Shown: positions 9,137-18,730, numbered from the stretch's first letter. The stretch is DNA of 40,119 nucleotides from Candidatus Woesearchaeota archaeon (GCA_016784195.1 JADHVE010000002.1:1-40119), one strand, 5' to 3'. Made by a program: numbers and translations. Notes: generated by a model not told the origin, from the sequence alone.

Positions 9137-9212
9137 CAAAACTTTTAATCAATTATTAAAACTTTTATTTCATACATATTTTAAAACTTTTAGTCATTGA
9201 CAATAACTTTTA
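9137..9212. repeat. Four (T)AAAACTTTTA near-palindromes spaced 20/25/20 bp
   Basis: ACTTTTA at 9141, 9161, 9186, 9206, upstream of the integrase gene. Confidence 0.6.
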
Positions 9213-9444
9213 TTCTATTTATTGCTATATAGAAAATAAAAGAAACCAATTTTCCTAAAAAATCAACCAAATGACTTTCAACAATAAATCTATACCTTTT
9301 TGTGCAAAATCGAGCTTCAAAAGGATATTACATCAAAAACGCAACGATTCTACTACTTTTGTAGCATTTTAAGCCCATTTTCCATTAAAAACACAACATT
9401 TAAATACAAGTGTTGCGTTATTTTAAGAAAATTGGTGTTTTGGA

Positions 9445-10110
9445 ATGGCAAAAAAATTCAACGAATATTACCTTAATTGGGATGAAATAAGCCAGATAAT
9501 TACAGCAGCAAAAAATCTTAAGGAAAGTGTTGTTCTAAAAATCTTAGCTCGAACAGGTATGCGTAGATTTGAGCTTGCAAATATCAAGGTTAAAAATGTT
9601 GATTTTGAAAGAAAGAGAATATTTATTGAGAAAGGTAAGGGAGCAAGCCAAAAAGACTCAAAATCAAGAACAGTTCCTGTTGATAATGACACTCTTCAGT
9701 CAATCAAATTCTACATAGAAAGCCGAAAAACAGGCTTTTTAATACAAAGCAACAACAAAATCAAGGACGGCATAAGTTTGAGCCAGATCAACAGAATTGT
9801 AGATAACTGTGCAAAAAAAGCCAATATAAAAAACCCCAATCCTAAGCTCAAAAACATGAACCCTCATATATTCCGCCATAGCTTCTCCAGGCTTAGCTTA
9901 GCAGCAGGAATACCCTTCAACATGGTGCAGAGAATAGCAGGCCATGCTGATGCCCGAACCACTCTACAGATGTACGGCATTCCCTCTATAACCGATACAC
10001 AGCAGCTATACGAGGAAAAGCTCGTTGAAAGGTTCAAAGAAAAGCCAAAGAGCAAAGAGGATGTTAAATTGACTAAGTTTACAGATAAAAACAATCAAAA
10101 ATCTTCTTGA
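9445..10110 (+). CDS. Tyrosine recombinase/integrase (XerC/D-like catalytic domain)
   Basis: 221 aa; ARTGMRRFELANIKV, HIFRHSFSRLSLAAG, AGHADARTTLQMYG: R-HxxR-H-Y catalytic set. Confidence 0.92.
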   Translation: MAKKFNEYYLNWDEISQIITAAKNLKESVVLKILARTGMRRFELANIKVKNVDFERKRIFIEKGKGASQKDSKSRTVPVDNDTLQSIKFYIESRKTGFLIQSNNKIKDGISLSQINRIVDNCAKKANIKNPNPKLKNMNPHIFRHSFSRLSLAAGIPFNMVQRIAGHADARTTLQMYGIPSITDTQQLYEEKLVERFKEKPKSKEDVKLTKFTDKNNQKSS

Positions 10111-10158
10111 TATCCCTTAAACCAAAACAAATTTAAACAATCTCCTTAATTAATAAGT

Positions 10159-10851
10159 ATGGCAATCCAGATAATCCTGTTGGCGATATTAGGAATTCTT
10201 CTATTCTTACTGTTCTGGAAAATAACAAAAATGATTCTGAAAGCAATAACATTCACATTCTTAATCTTGTTATTATTGCTATCAATAACCGGATTTTTCG
10301 TCTACAAAGATATCAAAGACTTCCAGAATAATATTGGAGAAAAGCCTGTTCTGTTTGTTTTAACAGATCAAAATAAAGTCCTAACAGCAATAAGCATGGA
10401 AAAATTAGAACTTGAAGAAGGTTTTTTTGATAAAATATCAGAAGCAACATCCCCTGAAGAAATAGAAAAGCTATCATCTTACTATCAAAATAAAGACTAC
10501 AGCTCAATGCTCAACAACAATTACAAACTGGTATTAACCGACATAAGATTCATAGAAAATGGGTTAAAAGACAGCTTTGTTATAGGCGATAAAAGCGAAT
10601 TAGGAAAAGGCTTAACAAAAAAAGAAATCATTGATGTTCTAAAAGCAGAAAACCCTTTGAAAATCTCAGATTTTGAAGAAACAAACCCGGATAAAATAAG
10701 GAACTTCTTCTTTATCTTTTCTTTTGCAACAATTATCAAAGAAAATGGTCCTTTTTTCATGATAAAAGAGATGAAAAACAACAACATAGAAATCTATAAA
10801 GAGCCTTTCAGCCTCAAATTAATAAAGAATATCCCAAAAACTAAGAACTGA
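10159..10851 (+). CDS. Membrane-anchored hypothetical protein
   Basis: 230 aa with two N-terminal TM segments. Confidence 0.7.
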   Translation: MAIQIILLAILGILLFLLFWKITKMILKAITFTFLILLLLLSITGFFVYKDIKDFQNNIGEKPVLFVLTDQNKVLTAISMEKLELEEGFFDKISEATSPEEIEKLSSYYQNKDYSSMLNNNYKLVLTDIRFIENGLKDSFVIGDKSELGKGLTKKEIIDVLKAENPLKISDFEETNPDKIRNFFFIFSFATIIKENGPFFMIKEMKNNNIEIYKEPFSLKLIKNIPKTKN

Positions 10852-11173
10852 TACAAACACCCATCTCATCTGCTATTTTGCCCGTTAAACGGCATTTAAA
10901 GCCCTCTGGACAGCCAAAACCAGCTATACCACCACATTCACACTGCACTTGACACATTTCAATACAGAAATCAGCATCTGTTCCACCACAAGGGCTTCCG
11001 CATTCATTCCATTTGCCATTAACTTCTCTACATCTTTGTTTAGTAATACCATTAAAAGCTGTTTCTTCATCCATACCAGTATCATCTTCAGAAGGCTCAT
11101 GCACAACAGTTTCTTCCACACATCCAGCCAGAAAACCCATCAAAATTATTAAAAACAAGCCTGTTTTTTTCAT
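10841..11173 (-). CDS. Cysteine-rich putative lipoprotein
   Basis: 110 aa; lipobox-like FLAGC after signal peptide, then about 12 Cys residues. Confidence 0.7.
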   Translation of the reverse strand: MKKTGLFLIILMGFLAGCVEETVVHEPSEDDTGMDEETAFNGITKQRCREVNGKWNECGSPCGGTDADFCIEMCQVQCECGGIAGFGCPEGFKCRLTGKIADEMGVCISS

Positions 11174-11821
11174 AAAAATGGTGGTAATTTTGATTTATTT
11201 AAATTTTTCTATCTCTGAAAATTTTATCAATATTTGATATTACCCTATAAACTATAATCTTTGATAAAAATATTTAATCATAAAACTATTGTTAAAACTA
11301 TATTTAATATTTTAGATAATCAAAAATAACCTTTACTAAACTATCAATAAAATATATAAACAATATAATCTATAACCAATTAAACCTATTCCCATCTATA
11401 GTTTAAACAACATAATGCCTAATTAATTAATTTCCATATTGAAAATTAAAAACATCAAAACCAAAAAGTGAGTGTTCAGATAGCAGTGATAAACCAATAA
11501 AAAATAACAAAAAAGAGCATAATCATAATTTGACCTAACCAGCAAAGAATTACTTAAAAAATGAGCTCAATAAATCAAAAAAATACAATATCCGAAGCAG
11601 CAAAAACATTCAATAATCGATAGTGAGACTTTATAGAGCATTCATAAATCTATGTACATTTTTTATCATCAAAAATAATATTTTATTTTATCAGTTAAAG
11701 ATTTAATGATCAATCAAAAAGATTAAACCTAAAGTGAGAATAACAGCTAATTAGGCACTATAAAATAAGTAATCTATTTTCCATTTAAAACCTCTAAAAC
11801 CCTAAAATTTTTCAGTTACAG

Positions 11822-13630
11822 TTATTCTACTCCACTCAACTTCTTCCTATACAGTTCATTATCAGGTTCTAAACTAACAGATTTTCTCAACTCTTCCAAA
11901 GCCTTTCCCCTTTCACCTAAAAAATCATACAACACTCCAAGATTATAGTGAGCGTCAGCATAATCCTTATCAAGGATTATAGCTGTTTTAAAAGCCTCCA
12001 AAGAAGCATCAAAAGAGCCTACCTGCCCGTAAATTGTCCCTAAATCATTATAGCCTTTAGCATACTTAGGCTTTAAAACAACCGTCTTGTTCAGCATCAA
12101 AATAGCCTTTTCATACTCTCCAGTTTCAGCATACACTAATCCTAATTTATTGTAAGTTTTGTAGTACTGATTAAATGTTAAAGCAGTCTCAAACTCTATT
12201 ATTGAATAATTATACAAGCCAACCTTAGCCAAAGCAACCCCCAGATTAGTATGTGCTTTGTAATTATCCGGCTTTAATTCAATTGCTTTGCTAAACTCAG
12301 TTATAGCCTCTTTATACCTGCCCATCCTTTCATAAGTGAATCCAAGATTATCATGAGCCCCTGAATTATTTGGGCTATCCTTGACAGTCTCCGTCCATAA
12401 AGTTAAATTATCTTTCCACTCAGCATTCCTTTTTACGACCGCAAAAGAATAAGATAAAAACAGCAGAACAATAAAAACAACTAATCCTATTCTTATGTTT
12501 TTTTTGATATCCAGATTATAGATTTTGTCAAAAGCAAAAGCAAGCAGCAAACAAAATCCTAATGAAGGCAGATACAAATACCTCTCAGCCATTAAAACAA
12601 CCAATGGAACTATATTAGACACAGGCAATAAAGTAATAAAAAACCAAAACACGCAAAAAAAAGTTATTTTATTAAAAAGCCTTATTGTAATGAAGACAAT
12701 AAAGATTAAAATAAGTATTGGCAATAAAACATCAAAAATTGAATTTGCAATAGCCACATCATGAAATAATTTCAAGTCAAATGGAAATATCAACAGTAAA
12801 ATATAGCCGATAAAAACCTTAGTCATTGTTATCCCGGTAAAATACCATCCCTGGCTTGCATATTCAGGAACTCTGCCATACATGCCTAAAACAAAAAACC
12901 TGAAAAAAACATAAATACCAGCTATAATAAAAAAAGGCGAATATCTCTTAAATAAACTTTTGAAATTATCCTTGCTGAACCTTTCCTTGTTGAAAGAAAA
13001 CTCATACAATATAATGATTAAAGGTAAAGTTATGACTTCTTCTGACGCTAATAATCCAATAAAAAATATTATAACAGAGAGAATAAGATAATTTAATTTT
13101 TTATTTGTAAAAAATCTTTTAGATTTTTGAGCATGCTCGGAAATCTCCGATTTCCGACATTTAGAAAACCAAACATAAAAATAAAATGCCAACAAATACA
13201 AAAAGATTCCCAGTAAGTCAAAGCCGGCAGTCATATTAGTGACTCTGCCAGTATGCACTGGATGCAGAGCAAAAAGCAAAGAAGCAATTAAAGCAATATT
13301 CCTTTTATTGATAATCTTTAAAATTATAAAATAGGCTAATATGGATATCATTATGTGAAGAAACAAGGCATAAAGGTGGTATCCAAACGGGTTATCCTTA
13401 AAAACAGAGTAAACAACTGCATAACTGATGCTTCTTAAAGGCCTATACAATCCGTCTATACTGCTTGTAAAAAAACCCAAAACATTGGAAAAAGACTTTA
13501 TTTCAGTATTCTCCAAAATAAACATATAGTCATCCCAGACAAAATCATTAATGAAAATGTTCCCATAAGCTGTTATTGATAAGAATATGATTAAGAAGAC
13601 AGCAATAAGATTTTTACTTATTTTTTTCAT
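11822..13630 (-). CDS. Multi-pass membrane protein with C-terminal TPR repeats (TMTC/O-mannosyltransferase-like)
   Basis: 602 aa; NDFVWDDYMFI near N-terminus, many TM segments, then at least five TPRs (AHDNLGFTYERMGRYKEAITEFSKAIELKP...). Confidence 0.85.
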   Translation of the reverse strand: MKKISKNLIAVFLIIFLSITAYGNIFINDFVWDDYMFILENTEIKSFSNVLGFFTSSIDGLYRPLRSISYAVVYSVFKDNPFGYHLYALFLHIMISILAYFIILKIINKRNIALIASLLFALHPVHTGRVTNMTAGFDLLGIFLYLLAFYFYVWFSKCRKSEISEHAQKSKRFFTNKKLNYLILSVIIFFIGLLASEEVITLPLIIILYEFSFNKERFSKDNFKSLFKRYSPFFIIAGIYVFFRFFVLGMYGRVPEYASQGWYFTGITMTKVFIGYILLLIFPFDLKLFHDVAIANSIFDVLLPILILIFIVFITIRLFNKITFFCVFWFFITLLPVSNIVPLVVLMAERYLYLPSLGFCLLLAFAFDKIYNLDIKKNIRIGLVVFIVLLFLSYSFAVVKRNAEWKDNLTLWTETVKDSPNNSGAHDNLGFTYERMGRYKEAITEFSKAIELKPDNYKAHTNLGVALAKVGLYNYSIIEFETALTFNQYYKTYNKLGLVYAETGEYEKAILMLNKTVVLKPKYAKGYNDLGTIYGQVGSFDASLEAFKTAIILDKDYADAHYNLGVLYDFLGERGKALEELRKSVSLEPDNELYRKKLSGVE

Positions 13631-13681
13631 TAAAATAAAAGAAAGAAGAGAAAGAATAAAAACTTTGCTCTGATAATCACC

Positions 13682-14398
13682 TTATCCAACATAACTCATT
13701 CTTTTCTTCTCGCTTATTTCTTGCGCCTTTTGGCTTTGGCTTAACAGGCCTTTTAACTTACCCTCAAACTTTTCAGCCTGCTCCAATAAAGGCTTAGTAT
13801 CCACCTTCAAGCCTAAATATTTATCTAAAGTTTCCACAATCCTTGCAGCAGCCTTACTGTCAGGCATATTACTCTGTGTCTCAGCAAAAATACAGCTAAC
13901 AGGAACTTTTTCAGACCTCAAAAGCAAAGCTCCGGTAACTCCAACAACTATCCCCTCTTTTAACGGCTCTAAGCCTATACTTTCAAATTTTTTCTTTTTT
14001 GCAGCTTCATCAGTGTAATAAAAAACCTTTGATGTTGTTAACGGAACTTTTTCACCACTTCCTACGCCTTCTAAAGAAATTATCTCTCTGGCATTCAATT
14101 CTTCTGCAAGCTTTGTAATAGTCTCTGCAATCTCCCACTCAAAGCCTTGAGAAGCGGTTATTGCATGAAGTATCACCAGATTATATTTTTTATTGTAAAA
14201 AATTCCTAACGGCTCAACCACCTTATTCTCATGTATGGCGACCATAGCGGGCATTTCATTAAAAATAATTTTTCCTATCTGCTCTGTTTTCTGATGTCCT
14301 ATCAAAAACTCAGAAGCAATAGTCCCTACTAAACCAAAGCCCGGAAAGCCTTCTATTATTATCGGATTCTTTGGTTTTTTCTTAAGCTTTATTTCCAT
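13682..14398 (-). CDS. PAC2 family protein (proteasome assembly chaperone-like)
   Basis: IIIEGFPGFGLVGTIASEFLI motif; start chosen at internal Met (MEIKLKK) rather than the track's 14434, which overlaps the upstream ORF. Confidence 0.85.
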   Translation of the reverse strand: MEIKLKKKPKNPIIIEGFPGFGLVGTIASEFLIGHQKTEQIGKIIFNEMPAMVAIHENKVVEPLGIFYNKKYNLVILHAITASQGFEWEIAETITKLAEELNAREIISLEGVGSGEKVPLTTSKVFYYTDEAAKKKKFESIGLEPLKEGIVVGVTGALLLRSEKVPVSCIFAETQSNMPDSKAAARIVETLDKYLGLKVDTKPLLEQAEKFEGKLKGLLSQSQKAQEISEKKRMSYVG

Positions 14399-14411
14399 GT
14401 TAAAACCTCTT

Positions 14412-14876
14412 TTATTTTTTTTGTGTTCCATCATTTTTTACTTGTTTTTGGATGTTCCTGATAATTTTATCAATATCACCATCAATCTTTCTTACTTTTT
14501 TACTTAAATGATGAGCAGTTCTTGCTAAAAACCTATCAATGTTAATTTCATTAATCTCAGCTTTTTTCATCTCATCAAGCAGTTTTTCAATTTTTCGTAA
14601 TTTTTCCTTAATTACTGGAATAAGGTCATTCCTGCTTTTTGCTATCTCTCCTAAATTAGAAGCATCTCTGAAAAATTGGAATATGCCTGTATAATCAAAT
14701 TTAGATAACAGCGCTTTAAGCATTTCATCATCTTCAAAAATCTTAATATCTTCTTCTATTTTATCTAGGGCATTTTTTGAAGAATGTTTTTTTAAATGAA
14801 CATGAAGTTCTTCAACAATTTTATGTATCCTGCTAAGAGCTTCTTCCCGGCTAAGTTTTGTTTCTGCTGTTCGCAT
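14412..14876 (-). CDS. Hypothetical helical protein
   Basis: 154 aa ORF; charged, predicted alpha-helical. Confidence 0.65.
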   Translation of the reverse strand: MRTAETKLSREEALSRIHKIVEELHVHLKKHSSKNALDKIEEDIKIFEDDEMLKALLSKFDYTGIFQFFRDASNLGEIAKSRNDLIPVIKEKLRKIEKLLDEMKKAEINEINIDRFLARTAHHLSKKVRKIDGDIDKIIRNIQKQVKNDGTQKK

Positions 14877-15080
14877 AATTAATCGTCCGCAATTAACATA
14901 TATAAACTTTTTGTTTTGATTTTTAGATGCTGTTATGCAGGATAAATTATGGTTATTTTAAGAAAGAAAAAACTTATGAAGTTTACTTTAAATTTATTCC
15001 GACTAAAAAACACAATATTTATAAACCAATTATTATTCCCACTATAAGAAAAATAATCAAAATAATTAGGAGGATATAAA

Positions 15081-16367
15081 ATGGCAAAAGGTAACCCGCA
15101 TATAAATTTAGTATTCATAGGTCATGTTGATCATGGTAAAAGCACTACTGTAGGTAGATTACTGTTTGATTCTGGTAGTATAAGTGAACAAGCAATGAGA
15201 AAGCTTAAGGACAAAGCAGAAGAGCTGGGAAAGGGAGGCTTTGAATTTGCTTTTGTCATGGACAACTTAAAGGAAGAAAGGGAAAGGGGAGTTACAATTG
15301 ACTTAGCCCATAAAAAGTTTGAAACAACTAAGTATTATTTTACAATCATAGATGCTCCAGGACATAAAGATTTCATCAAGAATATGATTACTGGCGCATC
15401 ACAGGCAGACGCTGGAGTTTTAGTAGTTTCAGCAAACCCAAGCGACGGAGTACAAGCTCAGACTAAGGAGCATATTTTTCTTTCAAAAACACTGGGTGTT
15501 AACCAACTGATAATTGCCATAAACAAGATGGACATGGCAAAATATGCTCAAAAAAGGTTTGATGAAGTAAAAATGCAAGTGGAAACCTTATTGAAGAGTG
15601 TAGGGTACAAACCTGAAGAAATTTCATTCGTTCCAATTGCTTCTTTGCTTGGTGACAATATAACCAAAAAATCAGAGAATATGCCCTGGTACACTGGCAA
15701 GACCCTATTAGATGCATTAGACACATTAAAAGAGCCAGAAAAGCCAACAACTTTGCCATTAAGGCTTCCGATACAGGACGTATATAACATCACAGGTATA
15801 GGTGTTGTTCCTGTTGGCAGAGTTGAAACAGGCGTTATGAAAGTAGGAGACAAAGTAGTTGTTGTGCCTGGAAGGGAAGGCAAAGGCATTCAAGGGGAAT
15901 GTAAGACAATTGAGATGCATCATGAGCAAATGCAACAGGCAGAGCCTGGAGACAATATAGGCTTTAGCGTAAGAGGCATAGGCAAAAAAGACATTGCCCG
16001 TGGTGATGTTTTAGGGCATACAGATAATGTTCCAACTATTGCAACAGAATTCACAGCCCAGATGGTTGTCTTAAATCATCCAACTGTCATAACTGTGGGT
16101 TATACTCCGGTATTCCATATACATACAGCCCAGGTTGCATGCCAGGTAATAGCAATAGAGAAAAAGCTGGATCCAGCAACAGGAGAAACAAAAGAAGAAA
16201 ATCCTGACTTCATCAAGAACGGAGATGCAGCAATTGTCAGGCTAAAGCCGGTTCAGCCAATGGTAATCGAAAAGCAAAAAGATATCCCTCAGATGTCCAG
16301 ATTTGCTATTCGTGACTCAGGTGCAACTGTTGCAGCTGGTATGTGTATTGACTTAGTCAAAAAGTAA
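15081..16367 (+). CDS. tuf: Translation elongation factor EF-1 alpha
   Basis: 428 aa; [45 protein letters not shown] upstream. Confidence 0.98.
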   Translation: MAKGNPHINLVFIGHVDHGKSTTVGRLLFDSGSISEQAMRKLKDKAEELGKGGFEFAFVMDNLKEERERGVTIDLAHKKFETTKYYFTIIDAPGHKDFIKNMITGASQADAGVLVVSANPSDGVQAQTKEHIFLSKTLGVNQLIIAINKMDMAKYAQKRFDEVKMQVETLLKSVGYKPEEISFVPIASLLGDNITKKSENMPWYTGKTLLDALDTLKEPEKPTTLPLRLPIQDVYNITGIGVVPVGRVETGVMKVGDKVVVVPGREGKGIQGECKTIEMHHEQMQQAEPGDNIGFSVRGIGKKDIARGDVLGHTDNVPTIATEFTAQMVVLNHPTVITVGYTPVFHIHTAQVACQVIAIEKKLDPATGETKEENPDFIKNGDAAIVRLKPVQPMVIEKQKDIPQMSRFAIRDSGATVAAGMCIDLVKK

Positions 16368-16403
16368 TTAATTAAATTATTTTTTATATTTAAAATTAAA
16401 AAA

Positions 16404-16440
16404 CCTCGTTCCGAGGGTCATGATAATTTATTTTATCATG
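16404..16440. other. Two adjacent hairpins between tuf and rpsJ
   Basis: CCTCG-TTC-CGAGG, then CATGATAA-TTTATT-TTATCATG (8-bp stem). Confidence 0.6.
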
Positions 16441-16468
16441 TAAGCACGCAAATAACTACCCAAACAAA

Positions 16469-16777
16469 ATGCAGAAAGCAAGAATAAAACTAGCAAGTAT
16501 TGATATCACTAAGGTAAATGATGTCTGCAATTACATAAAAGATATTGCAGAGAAGACCGGGGTAGATATGCGTGGACCTATTCCTTTACCTACTAAAAAG
16601 CTTAAAGTTACCACTAGAAAAAGTCCAGATGGAGAAGGAACAGCAACCTGGGAAAGATTCGAAATGAGGGTCCATAAGCGCTTAATAGATCTTGGATTGG
16701 ATGAACGGGCTCTAAGGCTTGTTATGCGTGTGCCCATTCCAGAAGGACTTAGTATTGAGATTGAGATGATTGAATAA
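16469..16777 (+). CDS. rpsJ: 30S ribosomal protein S10
   Basis: 102 aa; [42 protein letters not shown]. Confidence 0.96.
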   Translation: MQKARIKLASIDITKVNDVCNYIKDIAEKTGVDMRGPIPLPTKKLKVTTRKSPDGEGTATWERFEMRVHKRLIDLGLDERALRLVMRVPIPEGLSIEIEMIE

Positions 16778-16779
16778 GG

Positions 16780-17358
16780 CTAAATCTTTTCTAGGATTGT
16801 TATATCATTAAGAGCGCTAATTTTTTTGAATTTAATATTTTTTAAAAATTGAATAATTTTCTCATTATCTAACAAATCAGCTCCTTTATGGATACTATAA
16901 TTACCTTTTTTAGTTAATAATGAAAAAACAGACAATACTTCTTGGGTATTCTGAATTTGCTTTTTTGGATCGAATATTTCTTTTTCCTTTGTTTTGATAA
17001 AATTACAGGAACTAAAAAAATATGCGCTTGCCGTTAAATCAAACCTTTTATTAAAAATTTTATTATGATTATCCAAATTTATCAATTGGTTATCAGCTTC
17101 AACTTCAGCTCCATACAACCTTAATTTTAATATATCCTCTCCCCCAATCTCACATAGTTTTATATCCTGAAGAATTTTTTCCTTTTCAAAGAAATTATTT
17201 ATTTCTCTAAAAGGTTTATTTTCTATTTCATTTAGTCTATTTAGCTCTTTAATTGAAAAACAAACAGCAGCTAAAAGATAATTTCCATAATCAACAGCTT
17301 TATCATTATAGTTTTTATTCAAAACATCAAAGGTGAATTTTCTTTGTTCAAATTCCAT
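16780..17358 (-). CDS. Hypothetical protein
   Basis: 192 aa ORF, no family recognised. Confidence 0.6.
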   Translation of the reverse strand: MEFEQRKFTFDVLNKNYNDKAVDYGNYLLAAVCFSIKELNRLNEIENKPFREINNFFEKEKILQDIKLCEIGGEDILKLRLYGAEVEADNQLINLDNHNKIFNKRFDLTASAYFFSSCNFIKTKEKEIFDPKKQIQNTQEVLSVFSLLTKKGNYSIHKGADLLDNEKIIQFLKNIKFKKISALNDITILEKI

Positions 17359-17434
17359 TTTTTATTTAAATTTACCTGAGTATTTAAAAATTTTCAATTA
17401 AGTTTATAAATGAAAAATAATTCTTTATTATTAA

Positions 17435-17536
17435 GCCGCAGTGGCACAACCTGGTACTGCGCAAGCTTGGAGTTTCAAGCAATGCTAGATAGCTTGTTTC
17501 CTTCGGGATATCCCGGTTCAAATCCGGGCTGCGGCG
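17435..17536 (+). tRNA. tRNA-Ser(GGA) with an intron (17473-17490)
   Basis: Acceptor GCCGCAG/CTGCGGC, G73, anticodon arm CAAGC-TTGGAG[intron]A-GCTTG, variable arm TTTCCTTCGGGATAT, T-arm CCCGG-TTCAAAT-CCGGG. Confidence 0.92.
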
Positions 17537-17546
17537 TATTACTTTA

Positions 17547-17573
17547 CCAAAACGTGTTTTCGTTTTGGTTTTT
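17547..17573 (+). terminator. Hairpin + T-tract downstream of tRNA-Ser(GGA)
   Basis: CCAAAACG-TGTTTT-CGTTTTGG followed by TTTTTC. Confidence 0.5.
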
Positions 17574-17627
17574 CTTGATTTCTAGGCAGAGGGGTCTCAA
17601 AGTCCCCTCTACTCCGACATATATTTT

Positions 17628-17760
17628 TAATTCCTGTTAAGTTCGTTTCCCATACGAAGTGTGGGAAACCTGAGTCTGCAGAGTAAAATTTGAGTTCCCA
17701 ATAAATTCGAGCCAAAGGCGAGTGTAAATGTCCGAAGGACTAGGGGGTTCCGTTCATTCC
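17628..17760. repeat. Dispersed intergenic element, copy D
   Basis: Shares GTTAA.., CCCATAC, AGTAAAATTT..TTCCCAATA.ATTC with the copy near 31.87 kb; contains GTTTCCCATACGAAGTGTGGGAAAC and GTCCGAAGGAC hairpins. Confidence 0.5.
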
Positions 17761-17776
17761 AAAAAAGATAAAGAAA

Positions 17777-17953
17777 TTATTTTTTAGAGTAAATCATATA
17801 TTCTATTATTAAAGTAAAAATTGGAAATAAAATACTTAAGACAATTGATGTATCTCTTCCGAGAGTTGTTGTTTGTAGAATGAAAAATATAATTAATCCT
17901 AAAGTTATTGTCTGTAATGTTCCAAAGACATAAAATAAGTTTTTGCTTTTCAT
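17777..17953 (-). CDS. Tiny membrane protein (58 aa), third gene of micro-operon
   Basis: Manual translation MKSKNLFYVFGTLQTITLGLIIFFILQTTTLGRDTSIVLSILFPIFTLIIEYMIYSKK; ATG overlaps upstream stop (ATGA). Confidence 0.6.
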   Translation of the reverse strand: MKSKNLFYVFGTLQTITLGLIIFFILQTTTLGRDTSIVLSILFPIFTLIIEYMIYSKK

Positions 17954-18105
17954 TTTTTCTTAAAAAAAGCTTTTTGCATTAAAGGACGTATATTATAACC
18001 TAATCCAAACCCAATAAACAGCATACCAATAAGTTTATTGCTATTTAAAAGTGCAATTCCTACTACAACTAAACCTGCTCCTAATGTTTCTTGCCAATAT
18101 TTCAT
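17950..18105 (-). CDS. Tiny membrane protein (51 aa), second gene of micro-operon
   Basis: MKYWQETLGAGLVVVGIALLNSNKLIGMLFIGFGLGYNIRPLMQKAFFKKK; ATGA overlaps on both sides. Confidence 0.6.
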   Translation of the reverse strand: MKYWQETLGAGLVVVGIALLNSNKLIGMLFIGFGLGYNIRPLMQKAFFKKK

Positions 18106-18281
18106 TTTTCAAAATATCCTCTTGCAATAAAGAATCCAGAAAACACCCCAATACCCACTAAGATTAATCCCGCAGGATTACCTTTAGAAAGCAATATTCC
18201 AATGATTGGCAAAAGTGGAGCAATTCCAAGCATAGCTTTTTTTGGAATAATTATAGATTCTTTTTTTAGTTTTTGGACCAT
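18102..18281 (-). CDS. Tiny membrane protein (59 aa), first gene of micro-operon
   Basis: MVQKLKKESIIIPKKAMLGIAPLLPIIGILLSKGNPAGLILVGIGVFSGFFIARGYFEK; stop overlaps next ATG. Confidence 0.6.
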   Translation of the reverse strand: MVQKLKKESIIIPKKAMLGIAPLLPIIGILLSKGNPAGLILVGIGVFSGFFIARGYFEK

Positions 18282-18504
18282 TATTATATCATTTAATCAC
18301 TTAGTATTTAAATTCTTTGACTTAGGAACCTTATCTTTTTTGTTTTATTTTCTAAAAAAGAAAATGGAACTTAACATCAAGTACAAAAACAGCTATTCAA
18401 AAGAGAATCTATTCTAGAAAAATAGAATTAGAGTCTCAAAAAATCTAGGCGAAATAGCGTTTTATAAAGACAATCTTTATATATCCATGCCTCCTTTTAA
18501 ATAG

Positions 18505-18730
18505 TATGCCGTCAAAAGACGTGCTTTTTTAGCATGTCCGAGAGCATATATTAAGGACACAGACGGTAGAAATCAAGATTCACGAGGACGGTGCCTTTAT
18601 CCGAAAGCACGTTCTAATCATTACTCGCTTGGACTGGGTTCAAAACAGCATATCCCAACATAGTTTAGGCAACCAGCTTAGCTTGGTGGCTCACTACTAA
18701 CACCGGGATACCTGTTGAAAGTCTCAGTCC
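18505..18730 (+). ncRNA. Candidate structured non-coding RNA, family unknown
   Basis: TATA-like CTTTATATAT at 18475; no ORF; nested complementarity GGACTGGG/CTCAGTCC, TTCAA-AA-CAG/CTGTTGAA, TATCCC/GGGATA, CCAGC-TTA-GCTTGG, plus 5' CCGTC/GACGG and GTCC/GGAC. Confidence 0.55.

Noticed and set aside
17588-17610. AGAGGGG-TCTCAAAGT-CCCCTCT resembling a tRNA-Leu(CAA) anticodon arm (tRNA half or remnant)
   Set aside because: No D-arm, T-arm or acceptor sequence could be found nearby; kept only as a hairpin.
17410-17640. 76-aa ORF from the track
   Set aside because: It overlaps tRNA-Ser(GGA) and its downstream hairpins.
18505-18730. Assignment of the structured RNA to SRP RNA, RNase P RNA or 5S rRNA
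   Set aside because: Conserved core motifs of those families were not found on either strand by eye; family left unknown.
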